A stretch of 64,000 nt of DNA from Peptoniphilus_A hominis (GTDB lineage: Bacteria > Bacillota > Clostridia > Tissierellales > Peptoniphilaceae), in assembly GCF_040096015.1 (NCBI RefSeq), contig NZ_JBBMFO010000003.1, positions 1 through 64,000 of the forward strand, in the 5' to 3' direction. A program made the position numbers and the translations under genes. Shown one piece after another: positions 51,051 to 60,166 of the stretch. Each line of letters begins with the position of its first letter. Positions within the stretch are counted from its first letter, which is position 1. Below the pieces are notes generated by a model that saw nothing but the letters and a program-made list of their open reading frames with translations, was not told the DNA's origin and did not search any database.

Positions 51051-51950
51051 TTATTTTTTATTCAAGACCACTGCGCCCAGGAGGACAAAAATTAGTCCAA
51101 GTATTATATAGATTGTGAGCTCTTCGCCGAGGAAAAGGACAGATAAAATCGTTCCGAAAATCGGAATAAATAATTTGTAAATCCCAAACTCACTGGCGCT
51201 GTGGGCCTGTAGGACTGATGTCCAGATTGTAAAGCTAGTTGCTGAGATAAAAGCGCCGTAAGACAGCATGAGAAAGAGCTTAAGGTCAAAGTTCACAAGG
51301 GATGTGTGAGTCAAGGCACCAATGATTATAAGTGGAGTCGCTCCAAGGAGAAATTGTGTCCCCGTCATCAAAAAGGAATTTTGGTCTCTTCCATATTTTC
51401 TTATTAAAACTGATGCAAGGGCGTTAAGTGTTGTGGCGATTAAAATAAATCCTTCACCTGTAAGTTTAAAGTGAAAACTCCCTCTATCCTTTAAGTTTAT
51501 TATGATTAAGCCAAGGGAGCCAATAATTAGGGCTGCAAGCTTTCTCCCTGTAAGTTTTTCGTCGGCAATTAAAATTACAGAAATTATTACAGTTATAAAG
51601 GCATTGGATGCCTGGATGACTGCCGCGAGTGAGCCCAGGGTGTTGGAAAGACCGATGTAGTAGGTGCTGTACTGGAGTGTGGTCTGTATTAACGCCAAAA
51701 TTATTATGAATTTGAAATTTATTTTGTCCCTCTCAACTTTTTCCTTGTTGAAAAGAAAAAAGTATATATAGGTCAAGAGTCCCGCCATAAAAAATCTAAT
51801 TCCTGCAATAAAAATTTTTCCACCAGGATCATCGGGGAGGATGCCTGCGTGAAGGTAGGTCAGCTTTATGAGGGGAATGGCAGAACCCCAAAGGAGCATT
51901 GCCATAAGAGAAAAAATTATCGCCCATCTTTTTTCTTTAATTAAGTTCAT
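51051..51950 (-). CDS. EamA-family (DMT) transporter
   Basis: 299 residues, ten predicted membrane helices in two EamA repeats, with AMLLWGSAIPLIKLTYL at the start of the first and ATTLNALASVLIRKYGRD in the second. A second member of the family in this window, clearly divergent from that at 25.3-26.2 kb. Substrate unknown. SD GAGAGGT. Single gene between two terminators. Confidence 0.85.
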   Translation of the reverse strand: MNLIKEKRWAIIFSLMAMLLWGSAIPLIKLTYLHAGILPDDPGGKIFIAGIRFFMAGLLTYIYFFLFNKEKVERDKINFKFIIILALIQTTLQYSTYYIGLSNTLGSLAAVIQASNAFITVIISVILIADEKLTGRKLAALIIGSLGLIIINLKDRGSFHFKLTGEGFILIATTLNALASVLIRKYGRDQNSFLMTGTQFLLGATPLIIIGALTHTSLVNFDLKLFLMLSYGAFISATSFTIWTSVLQAHSASEFGIYKLFIPIFGTILSVLFLGEELTIYIILGLIFVLLGAVVLNKK

Positions 51951-51975
51951 CTTTACCTCTCAGTTTTTCCTAAAT

Positions 51976-51999
51976 AAAAAAGGAGGTCGCCCTCCCTTT
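51976..51999 (-). terminator. Terminator of the tagA-tkt unit
   Basis: Minus-strand AGGGAGG-GCGA-CCTCCTT, then TTTTATTT. Confidence 0.85.
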
Positions 52000-52010
52000 T
52001 ATTTTTTATT

Positions 52011-53960
52011 TTAAAATTCTTCTATCTTTCTCTTAATATTTTCTGCTGTGAAGCCAAATCTTTCAAAGACTTCAGAGCCCTTGCCACTTGCACCAAAGGT
52101 ATCTATGGAAATTGCCATGCCCTTTATGCCAATGTACTTGTGCCAGCCAAAGGATGAAAGTGCTTCAAGAGAAATTCTCTTTTCTATTTTTGAAGGAAGG
52201 ATTTTTTCCTTGTAATCAGAGGATTGCCCATCAAAAAGTTCCATAGAAGGCATTGAAACCACACGCACTCCCTTAAGTCCCTTTGCTGCTTCAAGAGCAA
52301 GAGAAACTTCAGAGCCTGTTGCAATTACAATTTTTTCAAGCTCGCCCTCTTCTTCCTTAATTATATAGGCGCCCTTCATAATGTCTCTTGATGAATTTTC
52401 AAGTTGTGGCAAGTTTTGTCTTGAAAGGGCAAGAACAACAGGTGTGTTCTTAGAATTAAAGGCAAGGTTAAGTGACGCTGCAGTCTCTCTTCCATCAGCT
52501 GGTCTCAAAACAATGATGCCAGGAATTGATCTTAGCATAGCCAAGTGCTCAATTGGTTCATGAGTTGGGCCATCTTCGCCAACTCCAATGGAGTCGTGAG
52601 TGAAGATGTAGACATTAGGCAAGTTCATTAGGGCAGCAAGTCTAATTGTTGGCTTTAGATAATCGCTAAATACTAAAAATGTTGCAGCATAAGTTTTTAG
52701 TCCGCCGTGAAGGAGGATTCCATTAGTAATGGCTCCCATGGCATTTTCGCGAACGCCAAAGGTTAAGTTTCTGCCAGATCTATTTTTCTTTGAAAAATAT
52801 TCTTCGCCCTTTAACATAGTCTTATTTGATGGACCTAAGTCGGCAGAGCCGCCAAAGATATGGATGTTGTCTTTTGCAATTTTATTTAAAACTTCTCCAG
52901 ATACGCTACGAGTTGCCATGTCCTTAGTGAAAGAATCGTAATAAGAATCTTCTAATAATTCCTTCTTTTCAGGATTAAAGGAAGCCTTGTAGTCCTCATA
53001 TTCCTTTGGATATTTTTTAGCATACTCTTCTTCAATTTTTTTCTTTTCAGTAGCTTTTTTTGTATTTTCTTCTACAATTTTTTTGAAGTGGTCTCTCACA
53101 TCATCTGCCACATAAAAATCTTTGTCTGGAAGTCCAAAAAACTCACGAGTTGACTTTCTATTTTCCTTACCAAGAGGTTCGCCGTGAGCCTTTGCAGAGT
53201 CTTCTCTAGGTGAGCCGTAGCCAATTTTTGTCTTCACTTCAATTAGTGCTGGCCTTTCTGATTTTTTTGCCTCTTCAATTTTTTCATTTATTTCGTCTAA
53301 ATTATTTCCATCACTAACTAGGAAAGTGTCCCAGCCAAGAGCTTCATATCTCTTTCTCACATCTTCAGAGAAGGCAAGGTCAGTTGAGCCTTCAATGGAA
53401 ATTTTATTTGAATCGTAAAGGACAATTAATTTACTTAATTTTAATGTGCCTGCAAGGGAAGATGCCTCGTTGGAAATTCCTTCCATTAAACAGCCATCGC
53501 CAACTAGGGCATAAGTATAGTGGTCTACAAGTTTTAAGTCATCTTTGTTGTAAAGAGCTGCAAGTTTTTCTTCTGCAAGGGCCATACCAACTGCCATGGA
53601 AACTCCTTGACCAAGAGGACCAGTAGTTGCTTCAACTCCCCTAGTGTGATTATACTCAGGATGACCTGGAGTCTTTGAGTCAAGTTGTCTAAAGTTTTTT
53701 AAATCATCAAGGCTTAGACCATAATCAAATAAATAGAAAAGTGAATATAAAAGAGCAGACCCATGTCCTGCAGACAAGATAAATCTGTCCCTATTTTCCC
53801 AATCTAAGTCCTTAGAATCTCTCACTAAATGATTTTTAAAAAGTGCATAAGCCATTGGGGCAGCACCTAGTGGAAGACCAGGGTGACCTGAGTTTGCACT
53901 TTCAATTTGATCCACTGACAGCATTCTTATAGTATTAACTGCTTTATTTTCGATATTCAA
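52011..53960 (-). CDS. tkt: Transketolase
   Basis: Thiamine-diphosphate enzyme of the pentose phosphate pathway. About 649 residues. TPP/Mg motif GDGCLMEGISNEASSLAGTLKLSKLIVLYDSN; N-terminal SANSGHPGLPLGAAPM; the second half has THDSIGVGEDGPTHEPIEHL. I place the start at TTG 53960 (SD GAGGAG 9 bases upstream); the GTG at 53975 has no SD. It follows the tagA-like gene by 11 bases, so they are probably cotranscribed. Confidence 0.95.
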   Translation of the reverse strand: MNIENKAVNTIRMLSVDQIESANSGHPGLPLGAAPMAYALFKNHLVRDSKDLDWENRDRFILSAGHGSALLYSLFYLFDYGLSLDDLKNFRQLDSKTPGHPEYNHTRGVEATTGPLGQGVSMAVGMALAEEKLAALYNKDDLKLVDHYTYALVGDGCLMEGISNEASSLAGTLKLSKLIVLYDSNKISIEGSTDLAFSEDVRKRYEALGWDTFLVSDGNNLDEINEKIEEAKKSERPALIEVKTKIGYGSPREDSAKAHGEPLGKENRKSTREFFGLPDKDFYVADDVRDHFKKIVEENTKKATEKKKIEEEYAKKYPKEYEDYKASFNPEKKELLEDSYYDSFTKDMATRSVSGEVLNKIAKDNIHIFGGSADLGPSNKTMLKGEEYFSKKNRSGRNLTFGVRENAMGAITNGILLHGGLKTYAATFLVFSDYLKPTIRLAALMNLPNVYIFTHDSIGVGEDGPTHEPIEHLAMLRSIPGIIVLRPADGRETAASLNLAFNSKNTPVVLALSRQNLPQLENSSRDIMKGAYIIKEEEGELEKIVIATGSEVSLALEAAKGLKGVRVVSMPSMELFDGQSSDYKEKILPSKIEKRISLEALSSFGWHKYIGIKGMAISIDTFGASGKGSEVFERFGFTAENIKRKIEEF

Positions 53961-53971
53961 AATTCCACTCC

Positions 53972-54724
53972 TCACTCAACTGAATTTTTATCTCTCATAA
54001 CTGCTAACAAAAACTTTGGCAAATCAATTTGCCTCTTTAACCTAGATGGGTTTTTTATAAGCCTGTAGAGCCACTCCAGCCCAAGCTTAATAAAAATCTC
54101 TGGTGCCCTATTTGCCCTGCCAGATAAAATGTCAAGGACGCCACCATTTCCAATAATAACTTTTGCCTTTAAATCATCTTTAAATTCGTCAATCCACTTT
54201 TCCTGACGAGGAAAGCCAAAACCGACGAAGATGATGTCAATGTCCTTTGAATTTATCTCTTCAATTATCTTTTTTTCTTCCGGCGAAGTTTCGCCATCTA
54301 TCCTAGAGTTAAAATAACCATTGTGATAAGCTGCAACGTGAAGATTTTTATACTTTTCATTGACGGACTTTGCGGCATCCTCTGCCACGCCTTCCTTGCC
54401 ACCTAAAAAATATAAATTAAGTCCCATCTCATCTGCCAGCTCAAGAAGTTTAATAGAAGTATCAAAACCTGTGACCCTTTCTTTTAAAGGCTTCTTTCTC
54501 ATCTTTGATGCGTAGATAAGACCAATGCCATCAGCCAAAATTAAATCGCCTGAATTAATTAAATGTCTAAGCTCCTCGTCTCTTTTAGCTGCCATGACAA
54601 TCTCTGTGTTTGGCGTGTAAATTTTTTTAAGACCCTCTGTCTTTAAGAAGTCTCTTAAGATTTTTTCACACTCTTTATTATCAATGTTAAAAATTTCAAC
54701 TCCAAAAATTTTTATTTTTTCCAT
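53972..54724 (-). CDS. tagA: WecG/TagA/CpsF-family glycosyltransferase (GT26)
   Basis: About 250 residues from ATG 54724 (SD GGAGAG); the longer frame upstream runs through a terminator-like palindrome and is not coding. Family motifs: YTPNTEIVMAAKRDEEL, SGDLILADGIGLIYASK, ERVTGFDTSIKLL, FVGFGFPRQEKWI and NGGVLDILSGRANRAPEI. TagA-type enzymes add N-acetylmannosamine to lipid-linked GlcNAc in wall polymer synthesis; here it could serve the polymer that anchors SLH proteins, an inference. Confidence 0.88.
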   Translation of the reverse strand: MEKIKIFGVEIFNIDNKECEKILRDFLKTEGLKKIYTPNTEIVMAAKRDEELRHLINSGDLILADGIGLIYASKMRKKPLKERVTGFDTSIKLLELADEMGLNLYFLGGKEGVAEDAAKSVNEKYKNLHVAAYHNGYFNSRIDGETSPEEKKIIEEINSKDIDIIFVGFGFPRQEKWIDEFKDDLKAKVIIGNGGVLDILSGRANRAPEIFIKLGLEWLYRLIKNPSRLKRQIDLPKFLLAVMRDKNSVE

Positions 54725-54789
54725 ATATCTCTCCGCTAATAAGTTTATCACATAGTACTTTCCTTTTCTATATAGAAATATCTCCTGAA

Positions 54790-54820
54790 ATTTAAAAAAG
54801 AGACGAAATTTCGTCTCTTT
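54790..54820 (-). terminator. Perfect palindromic terminator upstream of tagA, no assigned gene
   Basis: AAAGAGACGAAA/TTTCGTCTCTTT (54797-54820) is exact over 24 bases and followed by TTTTAAATTT on the minus strand. It lies between the M20 terminator and tagA. No gene ends there; see findings. Confidence 0.75.
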
Positions 54821-54893
54821 GAAATACTTTTTATTAATAAAGGCTCTATAATATCTGTAGGGGAGTAAATCTCTAACAAATATTTTTATGTAA

Positions 54894-54927
54894 AACAAAA
54901 TCGAGTAAGCATTTTGCTCACTCGATT
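54894..54927 (-). terminator. Terminator of the M20 peptidase gene
   Basis: Minus-strand AATCGAGTGAGC/GCTTACTCGATT (one G-U), 5-base loop, then TTGTTTT; about 80 bases after the stop. Confidence 0.8.
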
Positions 54928-55004
54928 AAGTCCTACTTTTTAGGGACACTCTACCTTCTATTTGAAAATTTTCATAAACTATTTATACAAGTATATTAAT
55001 GAAT

Positions 55005-56171
55005 TCACTTTCCTTCATACTCATTTTTTATTTCTTTTATTATATCTGTATCATCTAAAGTTGCTCCAATAAATCCTAAAATTGTTTTTGCACCATTTGT
55101 TATTGCTTTCTTCGAAGCATCAGATCCTACTAAATCAGCAAATTCTTTTGTATGCAAACTAATATCCTTGTGAGTAATAGCTACAGAAGGATGAAAAGCT
55201 GGACATCTGTAACTTACATTTCCAATATCTGATGAACCTGCTGCTTTTTCATGTTCACTATTTTCCATTCCATTTTCTTCCATTATTTTGGAAATTAAAT
55301 TAGTACCAGTTGTATTATATTTCATGTCCATAAAAGGGTAACCATGTCTAGTAATATTAAATTTTGTCCTTGTTGCCTTAGCACTGCCTTCTATTACATC
55401 TTTCATCCATGGAACTAACGTATCTTCAACATATTTTGAATCATTAGACCTAAATGTATAAATACCACTAGCATACTCTGGTATTACGTTTGTTGCAACA
55501 CCACCATTTGTTATATAACCTTCAATTATTGTTTCTGGCCTTACACATTTTCTCATTAAATCAAATCCATGGATTGCAAGCATTAGACCATCTAACGCTG
55601 AATTTCCTTCCCATGGGGATGCTGCTGCGTGAGCCGGTCTTCCAAAAAATTCTATTTTAAAAGTTTCAAAAGCCAATAATTTCCAATTAGGTCTATTGTT
55701 TGTATCTAAGTGTACCATTATTACATAGTCGTACTTGTCAAAGGCACCCCTATCAGCCATTGGAATTTTCAAACCTTCATTTTCTTCATCTGGCGTTCCT
55801 ATAATATCTACATTGGCATTTATTAAATCTTCATTATGTTTAATAACTAAGGCAGATAAAACAGATAAAGCACAGGAAGCTGAGTGTCCACAAGCGTGCC
55901 CAACTCCTGGAAGAGCATCATATTCTGTTAAAATTCCAATTCTAATTTTAGAATCTTTTTTTTCTATAACTTTTCCTAAAAAAGCTGTTTCAATATCATA
56001 ATAACTATCTTCTACTGCTATATCGTGTTTTGATAAAACTTCTTTTATTTTTTTTACAGATCCAAATTCTTGACCTGATAACTCAGGATTATCGAATAAA
56101 TATTTATTTAATGCAAATGCTTCTTCTTTATACTCGTCAATATTTTCAATTAATCTCTTTTGTATATTCAT
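55005..56171 (-). CDS. M20 family metallopeptidase/amidohydrolase
   Basis: 388 residues, zinc amidohydrolase of the M20D type: GVGHACGHSASCALSV, a conserved GTPDEENEG acid pair, a dimerisation domain with GRPAHAAASPWEG, and a final AGSSDIGNVSYRCPAFHP. Such enzymes cleave N-acylated amino acids, dipeptides or aminobenzoyl-glutamate. It follows a carrier gene by 12 bases, suggesting uptake followed by hydrolysis; the substrate is not determined. Confidence 0.9.
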   Translation of the reverse strand: MNIQKRLIENIDEYKEEAFALNKYLFDNPELSGQEFGSVKKIKEVLSKHDIAVEDSYYDIETAFLGKVIEKKDSKIRIGILTEYDALPGVGHACGHSASCALSVLSALVIKHNEDLINANVDIIGTPDEENEGLKIPMADRGAFDKYDYVIMVHLDTNNRPNWKLLAFETFKIEFFGRPAHAAASPWEGNSALDGLMLAIHGFDLMRKCVRPETIIEGYITNGGVATNVIPEYASGIYTFRSNDSKYVEDTLVPWMKDVIEGSAKATRTKFNITRHGYPFMDMKYNTTGTNLISKIMEENGMENSEHEKAAGSSDIGNVSYRCPAFHPSVAITHKDISLHTKEFADLVGSDASKKAITNGAKTILGFIGATLDDTDIIKEIKNEYEGK

Positions 56172-56183
56172 AATTAAAATCTC

Positions 56184-57572
56184 CTATACATAGTTAATAA
56201 TTATTGCAATCATTAATAATACTGATTGTGCTATTAATATTAATCCAAAAAGTGGAATAATAAATTTCCACCATTTTTCTAATTTAACTCCTGCTATACC
56301 ACAAACTATAGGTGCAAATGCAGTAGGCCAAACTATATTTGAAAATCCATCTCCAAATTGAAAAGCAAGTACGGAGACTTGTCTAGAAATTCCAAGTAAA
56401 TCAGCTAATGGAGCCATAATAGGCATACTTGTTACAGCTTGTCCAGAACCTGATGGTATAAAGAAATTCAATATTGTTTGGAAAACCAACATTGCTGGTC
56501 CCATCAAAACTTTTGGTAAATATGAAAGCGGTATTGATAAACCGTATACTATTGAATCAATAATATTTCCATCTTTTAAAACTATAAGAATTCCTCTTGC
56601 AATACCAATCATCATACAAGCCATAGCCACATCTGTGAAACTCTTTGAAATGTTTTCTGCTATTTTAGTAAAACTCCATCCCATTACTAAGGCACTTGAT
56701 ATACCCATTAATAGGAAAACAGCATTTGTTTCGTTAAAGTACCAACCATAGTTATAGGATCCATAAACTATAACAGCGATTCCAGCTGCTAAAATAAGTA
56801 AAACTAATTTTTCTCTTATTCCAAATCTATAGCTCATAAGTTCTTCATTGTCTAATTCATGTTTATTAGAGTCACCATAAACAAAACTTAACTGTGGGGC
56901 ATTTTTAATTCTTCTTGCATAACGCATTGTGTAAATTGACGCAACAATTATTAAAGTAATATGACATATTATTCTATACCAAGCTCCTGATAACTGTGGA
57001 AGACCTGCGATATTTTGAGCCATGCCTACTGTAAAAGGGTTAACTATGGCACCACTATATCCAATAGCAGTTCCTAGCGCGACAATTGACATACCTACAA
57101 TGGCATCATAACCCATAGCAACACATATACCAGCAAAAACAGGGATAAATGGCATCATTTCTTCAAATACTCCAATAGTAGAAGAAGCTATTCCAATTAA
57201 AGTAATAAAAATTGGAATAATCATAATTTGAGTTTTATCTTTTGAATTTCTCAAAATACTAGCAATTAGACCATTAATTGCTCCTGTTTCCAAAATTAGT
57301 CCAATAGATGAGAAGGAAACAAATACAAAGAATATTACAGGTCCTGCATCTACCATACCTTTGTAAAAAGATTGAACCATATCAAAGAAACCTACTGGTG
57401 ACCTATCAACTAAGTGATATGTACCAGGAACAGCAACTTCTATGCCTGCTTCATTCGCTTTCCTTAAGAACTCACCTGTTGGTAATATCCATGTTAGAAT
57501 CGTACATACAATAATTATTGCACTAAGCAGAACATAGATGTGAGGTAATTCAAATTTTTTCTTTTCTTTCAT
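56184..57572 (-). CDS. YfcC/DcuC-family membrane carrier
   Basis: About 462 residues from ATG 57572 (SD AAGGAG, 9 bases). About twelve membrane segments; family patterns LPHIYVLLSAIIIVCTILTWILPTGEF, TIGVFEEMMPFIPVF, IGYSGAIVNPFTVGMAQ and FFIPSGSGQAVTSMPIMAPL. Related proteins carry dicarboxylates, amino acids or short peptides. Cotranscribed with the M20 amidohydrolase. A cre-like sequence lies at 57628-57641, just upstream. Confidence 0.87.
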   Translation of the reverse strand: MKEKKKFELPHIYVLLSAIIIVCTILTWILPTGEFLRKANEAGIEVAVPGTYHLVDRSPVGFFDMVQSFYKGMVDAGPVIFFVFVSFSSIGLILETGAINGLIASILRNSKDKTQIMIIPIFITLIGIASSTIGVFEEMMPFIPVFAGICVAMGYDAIVGMSIVALGTAIGYSGAIVNPFTVGMAQNIAGLPQLSGAWYRIICHITLIIVASIYTMRYARRIKNAPQLSFVYGDSNKHELDNEELMSYRFGIREKLVLLILAAGIAVIVYGSYNYGWYFNETNAVFLLMGISSALVMGWSFTKIAENISKSFTDVAMACMMIGIARGILIVLKDGNIIDSIVYGLSIPLSYLPKVLMGPAMLVFQTILNFFIPSGSGQAVTSMPIMAPLADLLGISRQVSVLAFQFGDGFSNIVWPTAFAPIVCGIAGVKLEKWWKFIIPLFGLILIAQSVLLMIAIIINYV

Positions 57573-57627
57573 AATAAACAACTCCTTTTCTATTGTATTA
57601 TATTAAAACACGATATTGAATAAATGA

Positions 57628-57641
57628 GAATAACGTTTTCA
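57628..57641 (-). promoter_or_regulatory. cre-like sequence upstream of the YfcC-type gene
   Basis: Minus strand TGAAAACGTTATTC, 12 of 14 matches to the catabolite-responsive consensus TGWAANCGNTNWCA. No ccpA is visible in the window; weak evidence. Confidence 0.3.
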
Positions 57642-57699
57642 TGTTTCCTAGATTTATTTATACTTATATTTAAGTTTTAATCGCCCTTTCAAAATTTCC

Positions 57700-57725
57700 A
57701 ATAAAGAGACCCCTAAGGGTCTCTT
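57700..57725 (-). terminator. Terminator of the hut operon
   Basis: AAGAGACCC/GGGTCTCTT with a 4-base loop, then TTATT on the minus strand, 12 bases after the ftcD stop. Confidence 0.85.
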
Positions 57726-57736
57726 AAATTTTTTAA

Positions 57737-58615
57737 TTAATAAACTTGGTCTATTGAGAAGTTCTTAGAAATTCTAATGTAGAAATCTAAAACATCTCTA
57801 ATAGCTGCTAGAGGAACAGGTCCAACTAATTCAGTATCAACAATATTTACATTGTATCTACTTGCTTCTGATTTGATTGTTTCGTAAACTCTGTGAATAG
57901 GAGTTTTTTCATAATTTATCATATTCATAGAAACTTGAACTTGCTTTTGCTCTTCAAGTGCTAAGGCAATAGCTCTCACAAAAGTATATCCACCAGCTGC
58001 TGCTCTTACAGATTTTACTATTTCCTTACCAATTTCAAGATCTTCTGTATCTAGGTTTATGTTGAAAGCTACAAGTGGAAATCTAGCTCCTGTAACAGTT
58101 GCTCCAGATTTAGGATTGAATTCCTTTGGTCCTTCATCAGGTATCCAAGCTTCGTCCTTCATCTTTTCTTCTAGACCTTCATATTGACCTTTTCTAATTT
58201 TTGGAAGGGATTTTCTGTACTCTTTATCTTGAGCATCTTCGTAGAAGTAAACTGGAACACCAAGGCTTCCCAAGTATTTACCAAACTCTTTAGCAATAAC
58301 TACACAGTCTTCAGTAGTCATTTCTCTAACAGGAATAAATGGAACAACATCAACTGCTCCCATTCTTGGGTGTGATCCCTTATGTTTTGTCATGTCAATT
58401 AATTCAACTGCTTTCTTAGCAAGTCTTTTTGTTGCTTCCAAGACATTATCAGGACAACCCTTATATGTGAATACAGTTCTATTGTGGTCCTTGTTAGAGT
58501 CGATATCAACAACTTCTATGCCATCAACTGATAAAAATGCTTCCTTAACTTGCTCAATCAAGTCTAAGTCAGTACCTTCGCTAATATTTACTTCCGCCAT
58601 CAAAATCTTATCCAT
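57737..58615 (-). CDS. ftcD: Glutamate formimidoyltransferase
   Basis: Moves the formimino group of formiminoglutamate to tetrahydrofolate, releasing glutamate: the last step of histidine degradation. 292 residues, covering only the transferase domain (EVNISEGTDLDLIEQV, DHNRTVFTYKG, HKGSHPRMGAVDVVPFIP); the cyclodeaminase-like domain is a separate gene (fchA) in this operon. Last gene, 10 bases after hutH. Confidence 0.95.
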   Translation of the reverse strand: MDKILMAEVNISEGTDLDLIEQVKEAFLSVDGIEVVDIDSNKDHNRTVFTYKGCPDNVLEATKRLAKKAVELIDMTKHKGSHPRMGAVDVVPFIPVREMTTEDCVVIAKEFGKYLGSLGVPVYFYEDAQDKEYRKSLPKIRKGQYEGLEEKMKDEAWIPDEGPKEFNPKSGATVTGARFPLVAFNINLDTEDLEIGKEIVKSVRAAAGGYTFVRAIALALEEQKQVQVSMNMINYEKTPIHRVYETIKSEASRYNVNIVDTELVGPVPLAAIRDVLDFYIRISKNFSIDQVY

Positions 58616-58625
58616 AATCTACCCC

Positions 58626-60161
58626 TTAATTTAATTTTCCAACTACTTCTTCAACTTTATCTAAAAGCTTTCCAGATTTAACCATTTCGAAAGTTTTGTC
58701 CATTTCAGGATAGAAAACTACATCATTTTCCATAAAATCAACACTTTCTCTTACAAGATCATAAGTTGCTCTTGAACCCTTGCCAAGTTTTTCCACTTCT
58801 CTAAAGTCTGCTGCTTGAGCTGCACATAGTAGTTCAATACTTAAAACATGTTGAGCGTGATCAACTATTGTTCTAGCCTTTCTTGCTCCAATTGTTCCCA
58901 TAGATACATGGTCTTCTTGGTTAGCAGATGTAGGAATTGAATCTACACAAGCTGGGTGAGCTAAAACTTTGTTTTCAGAAACTAGAGCCGCTGCAACATA
59001 TTGAGGAATCATAAATCCATCATTTACTCCACCATGCTTAACTAAGAAAGCTGGTAGTCCATGAGATAGTGCAGGGTTAACTAGCTTTTCTATTCTTCTT
59101 TCAGAGATATTTGCTATTTCAGAAACTAAAATTCCCAAAGTATCTGCTGCAATTGCAATTGGTTGTCCGTGGAAGTTTCCACCAGAGATACAAGCTCCAT
59201 CTTCACCACTAAAAATAAGTGGATTATCAGTAACTGAGTTTATTTCTGTTTCAATAGTTTGTTTTACATAATCAAAGGCAAGTCTTGAGCCGCCATGAAC
59301 TTGTGGAATACATCTTAATGAATAGGAGTCTTGCATCCTAACTTCGCCTTGTTTTGTTACAAGTTTTGAGTCTTTTAAAAGATTTCTAATGTTTTGAGCT
59401 GCGTCTAATTGCCCCTTGTGTGGACGAACTAGGTGAACTCTTTCGTCGAAGGCATCGATAATTCCACCAAGTGAATCAATTGTAAGAGATGCAATTATGT
59501 CAGCTTCCTTTAATAATTTTTCTGTATCATAAACAGCTAGAGTTGCATTTGCCATCATAGCTTGAGTTCCATTAATAAGAGCAAGACCTTCCTTAGCCTT
59601 TAGGGTAATTGTATCAATACCAGCTTTTTTCATGGCTTCTTTTCCTGGTAAAACTTCACCTTCAAACTCAGCTTCGCCTAAACCAATCATTGGAAGAACC
59701 ATATGTGCCAATGGACATAAGTCTCCACTTGCTCCAACAGATCCCTTGCTTCTTATAATTGGATGGACTCCCTTGTTTAACATTTCCATTAAACAATTAA
59801 CTGTTGACATTAAAACTCCAGAGAATCCTTTGATAATTGAGTTGAGTCTAAGAACCATCATGGCTCTGACAATTTCTGTATCAAAATTTTCGCCAACGCC
59901 ACAAGCATCTGAAATGATCAAGTTTTTTTGTAGAAGATCTAGTTCCTTTTCAGAAATAGAAACTGTTGAGAATTTTCCAAAGCCTGTGTTGATGCCATAA
60001 ATTGCTTCGCCAGCATCTAGTGCATCTTCAACAAATTTTCTCGATTTTAAAATTATTTCTTCTTGACCTTCTGCAAGTTCAACTTTAGCATTAAATCTTG
60101 CAACTGCAACTACATCTTCAATAGTCAAACTGCTGCCATTTACTTTTACGACTTTTTTCAT
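58626..60161 (-). CDS. hutH: Histidine ammonia-lyase
   Basis: Deaminates histidine to urocanate using an MIO cofactor formed from Ala-Ser-Gly, seen in SVGASGDLCPLAHM (about residue 145). About 511 residues; also GINTGFGKFS, YSLRCIPQVHGG and the C-terminal QEDHVSMGTIGARKA. ATG 60161 is preferred over 60173, whose SD is too close. Sits between the aminotransferase and ftcD. Confidence 0.96.
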   Translation of the reverse strand: MKKVVKVNGSSLTIEDVVAVARFNAKVELAEGQEEIILKSRKFVEDALDAGEAIYGINTGFGKFSTVSISEKELDLLQKNLIISDACGVGENFDTEIVRAMMVLRLNSIIKGFSGVLMSTVNCLMEMLNKGVHPIIRSKGSVGASGDLCPLAHMVLPMIGLGEAEFEGEVLPGKEAMKKAGIDTITLKAKEGLALINGTQAMMANATLAVYDTEKLLKEADIIASLTIDSLGGIIDAFDERVHLVRPHKGQLDAAQNIRNLLKDSKLVTKQGEVRMQDSYSLRCIPQVHGGSRLAFDYVKQTIETEINSVTDNPLIFSGEDGACISGGNFHGQPIAIAADTLGILVSEIANISERRIEKLVNPALSHGLPAFLVKHGGVNDGFMIPQYVAAALVSENKVLAHPACVDSIPTSANQEDHVSMGTIGARKARTIVDHAQHVLSIELLCAAQAADFREVEKLGKGSRATYDLVRESVDFMENDVVFYPEMDKTFEMVKSGKLLDKVEEVVGKLN

Positions 60162-60166
60162 ATAAT

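Noticed and set aside
54725..54898. N-terminal extension of the tagA-like protein by 58 residues
   Set aside because: It passes through a perfect terminator palindrome and is rich in Tyr, Lys and Phe without family similarity; ATG 54724 has a good SD.
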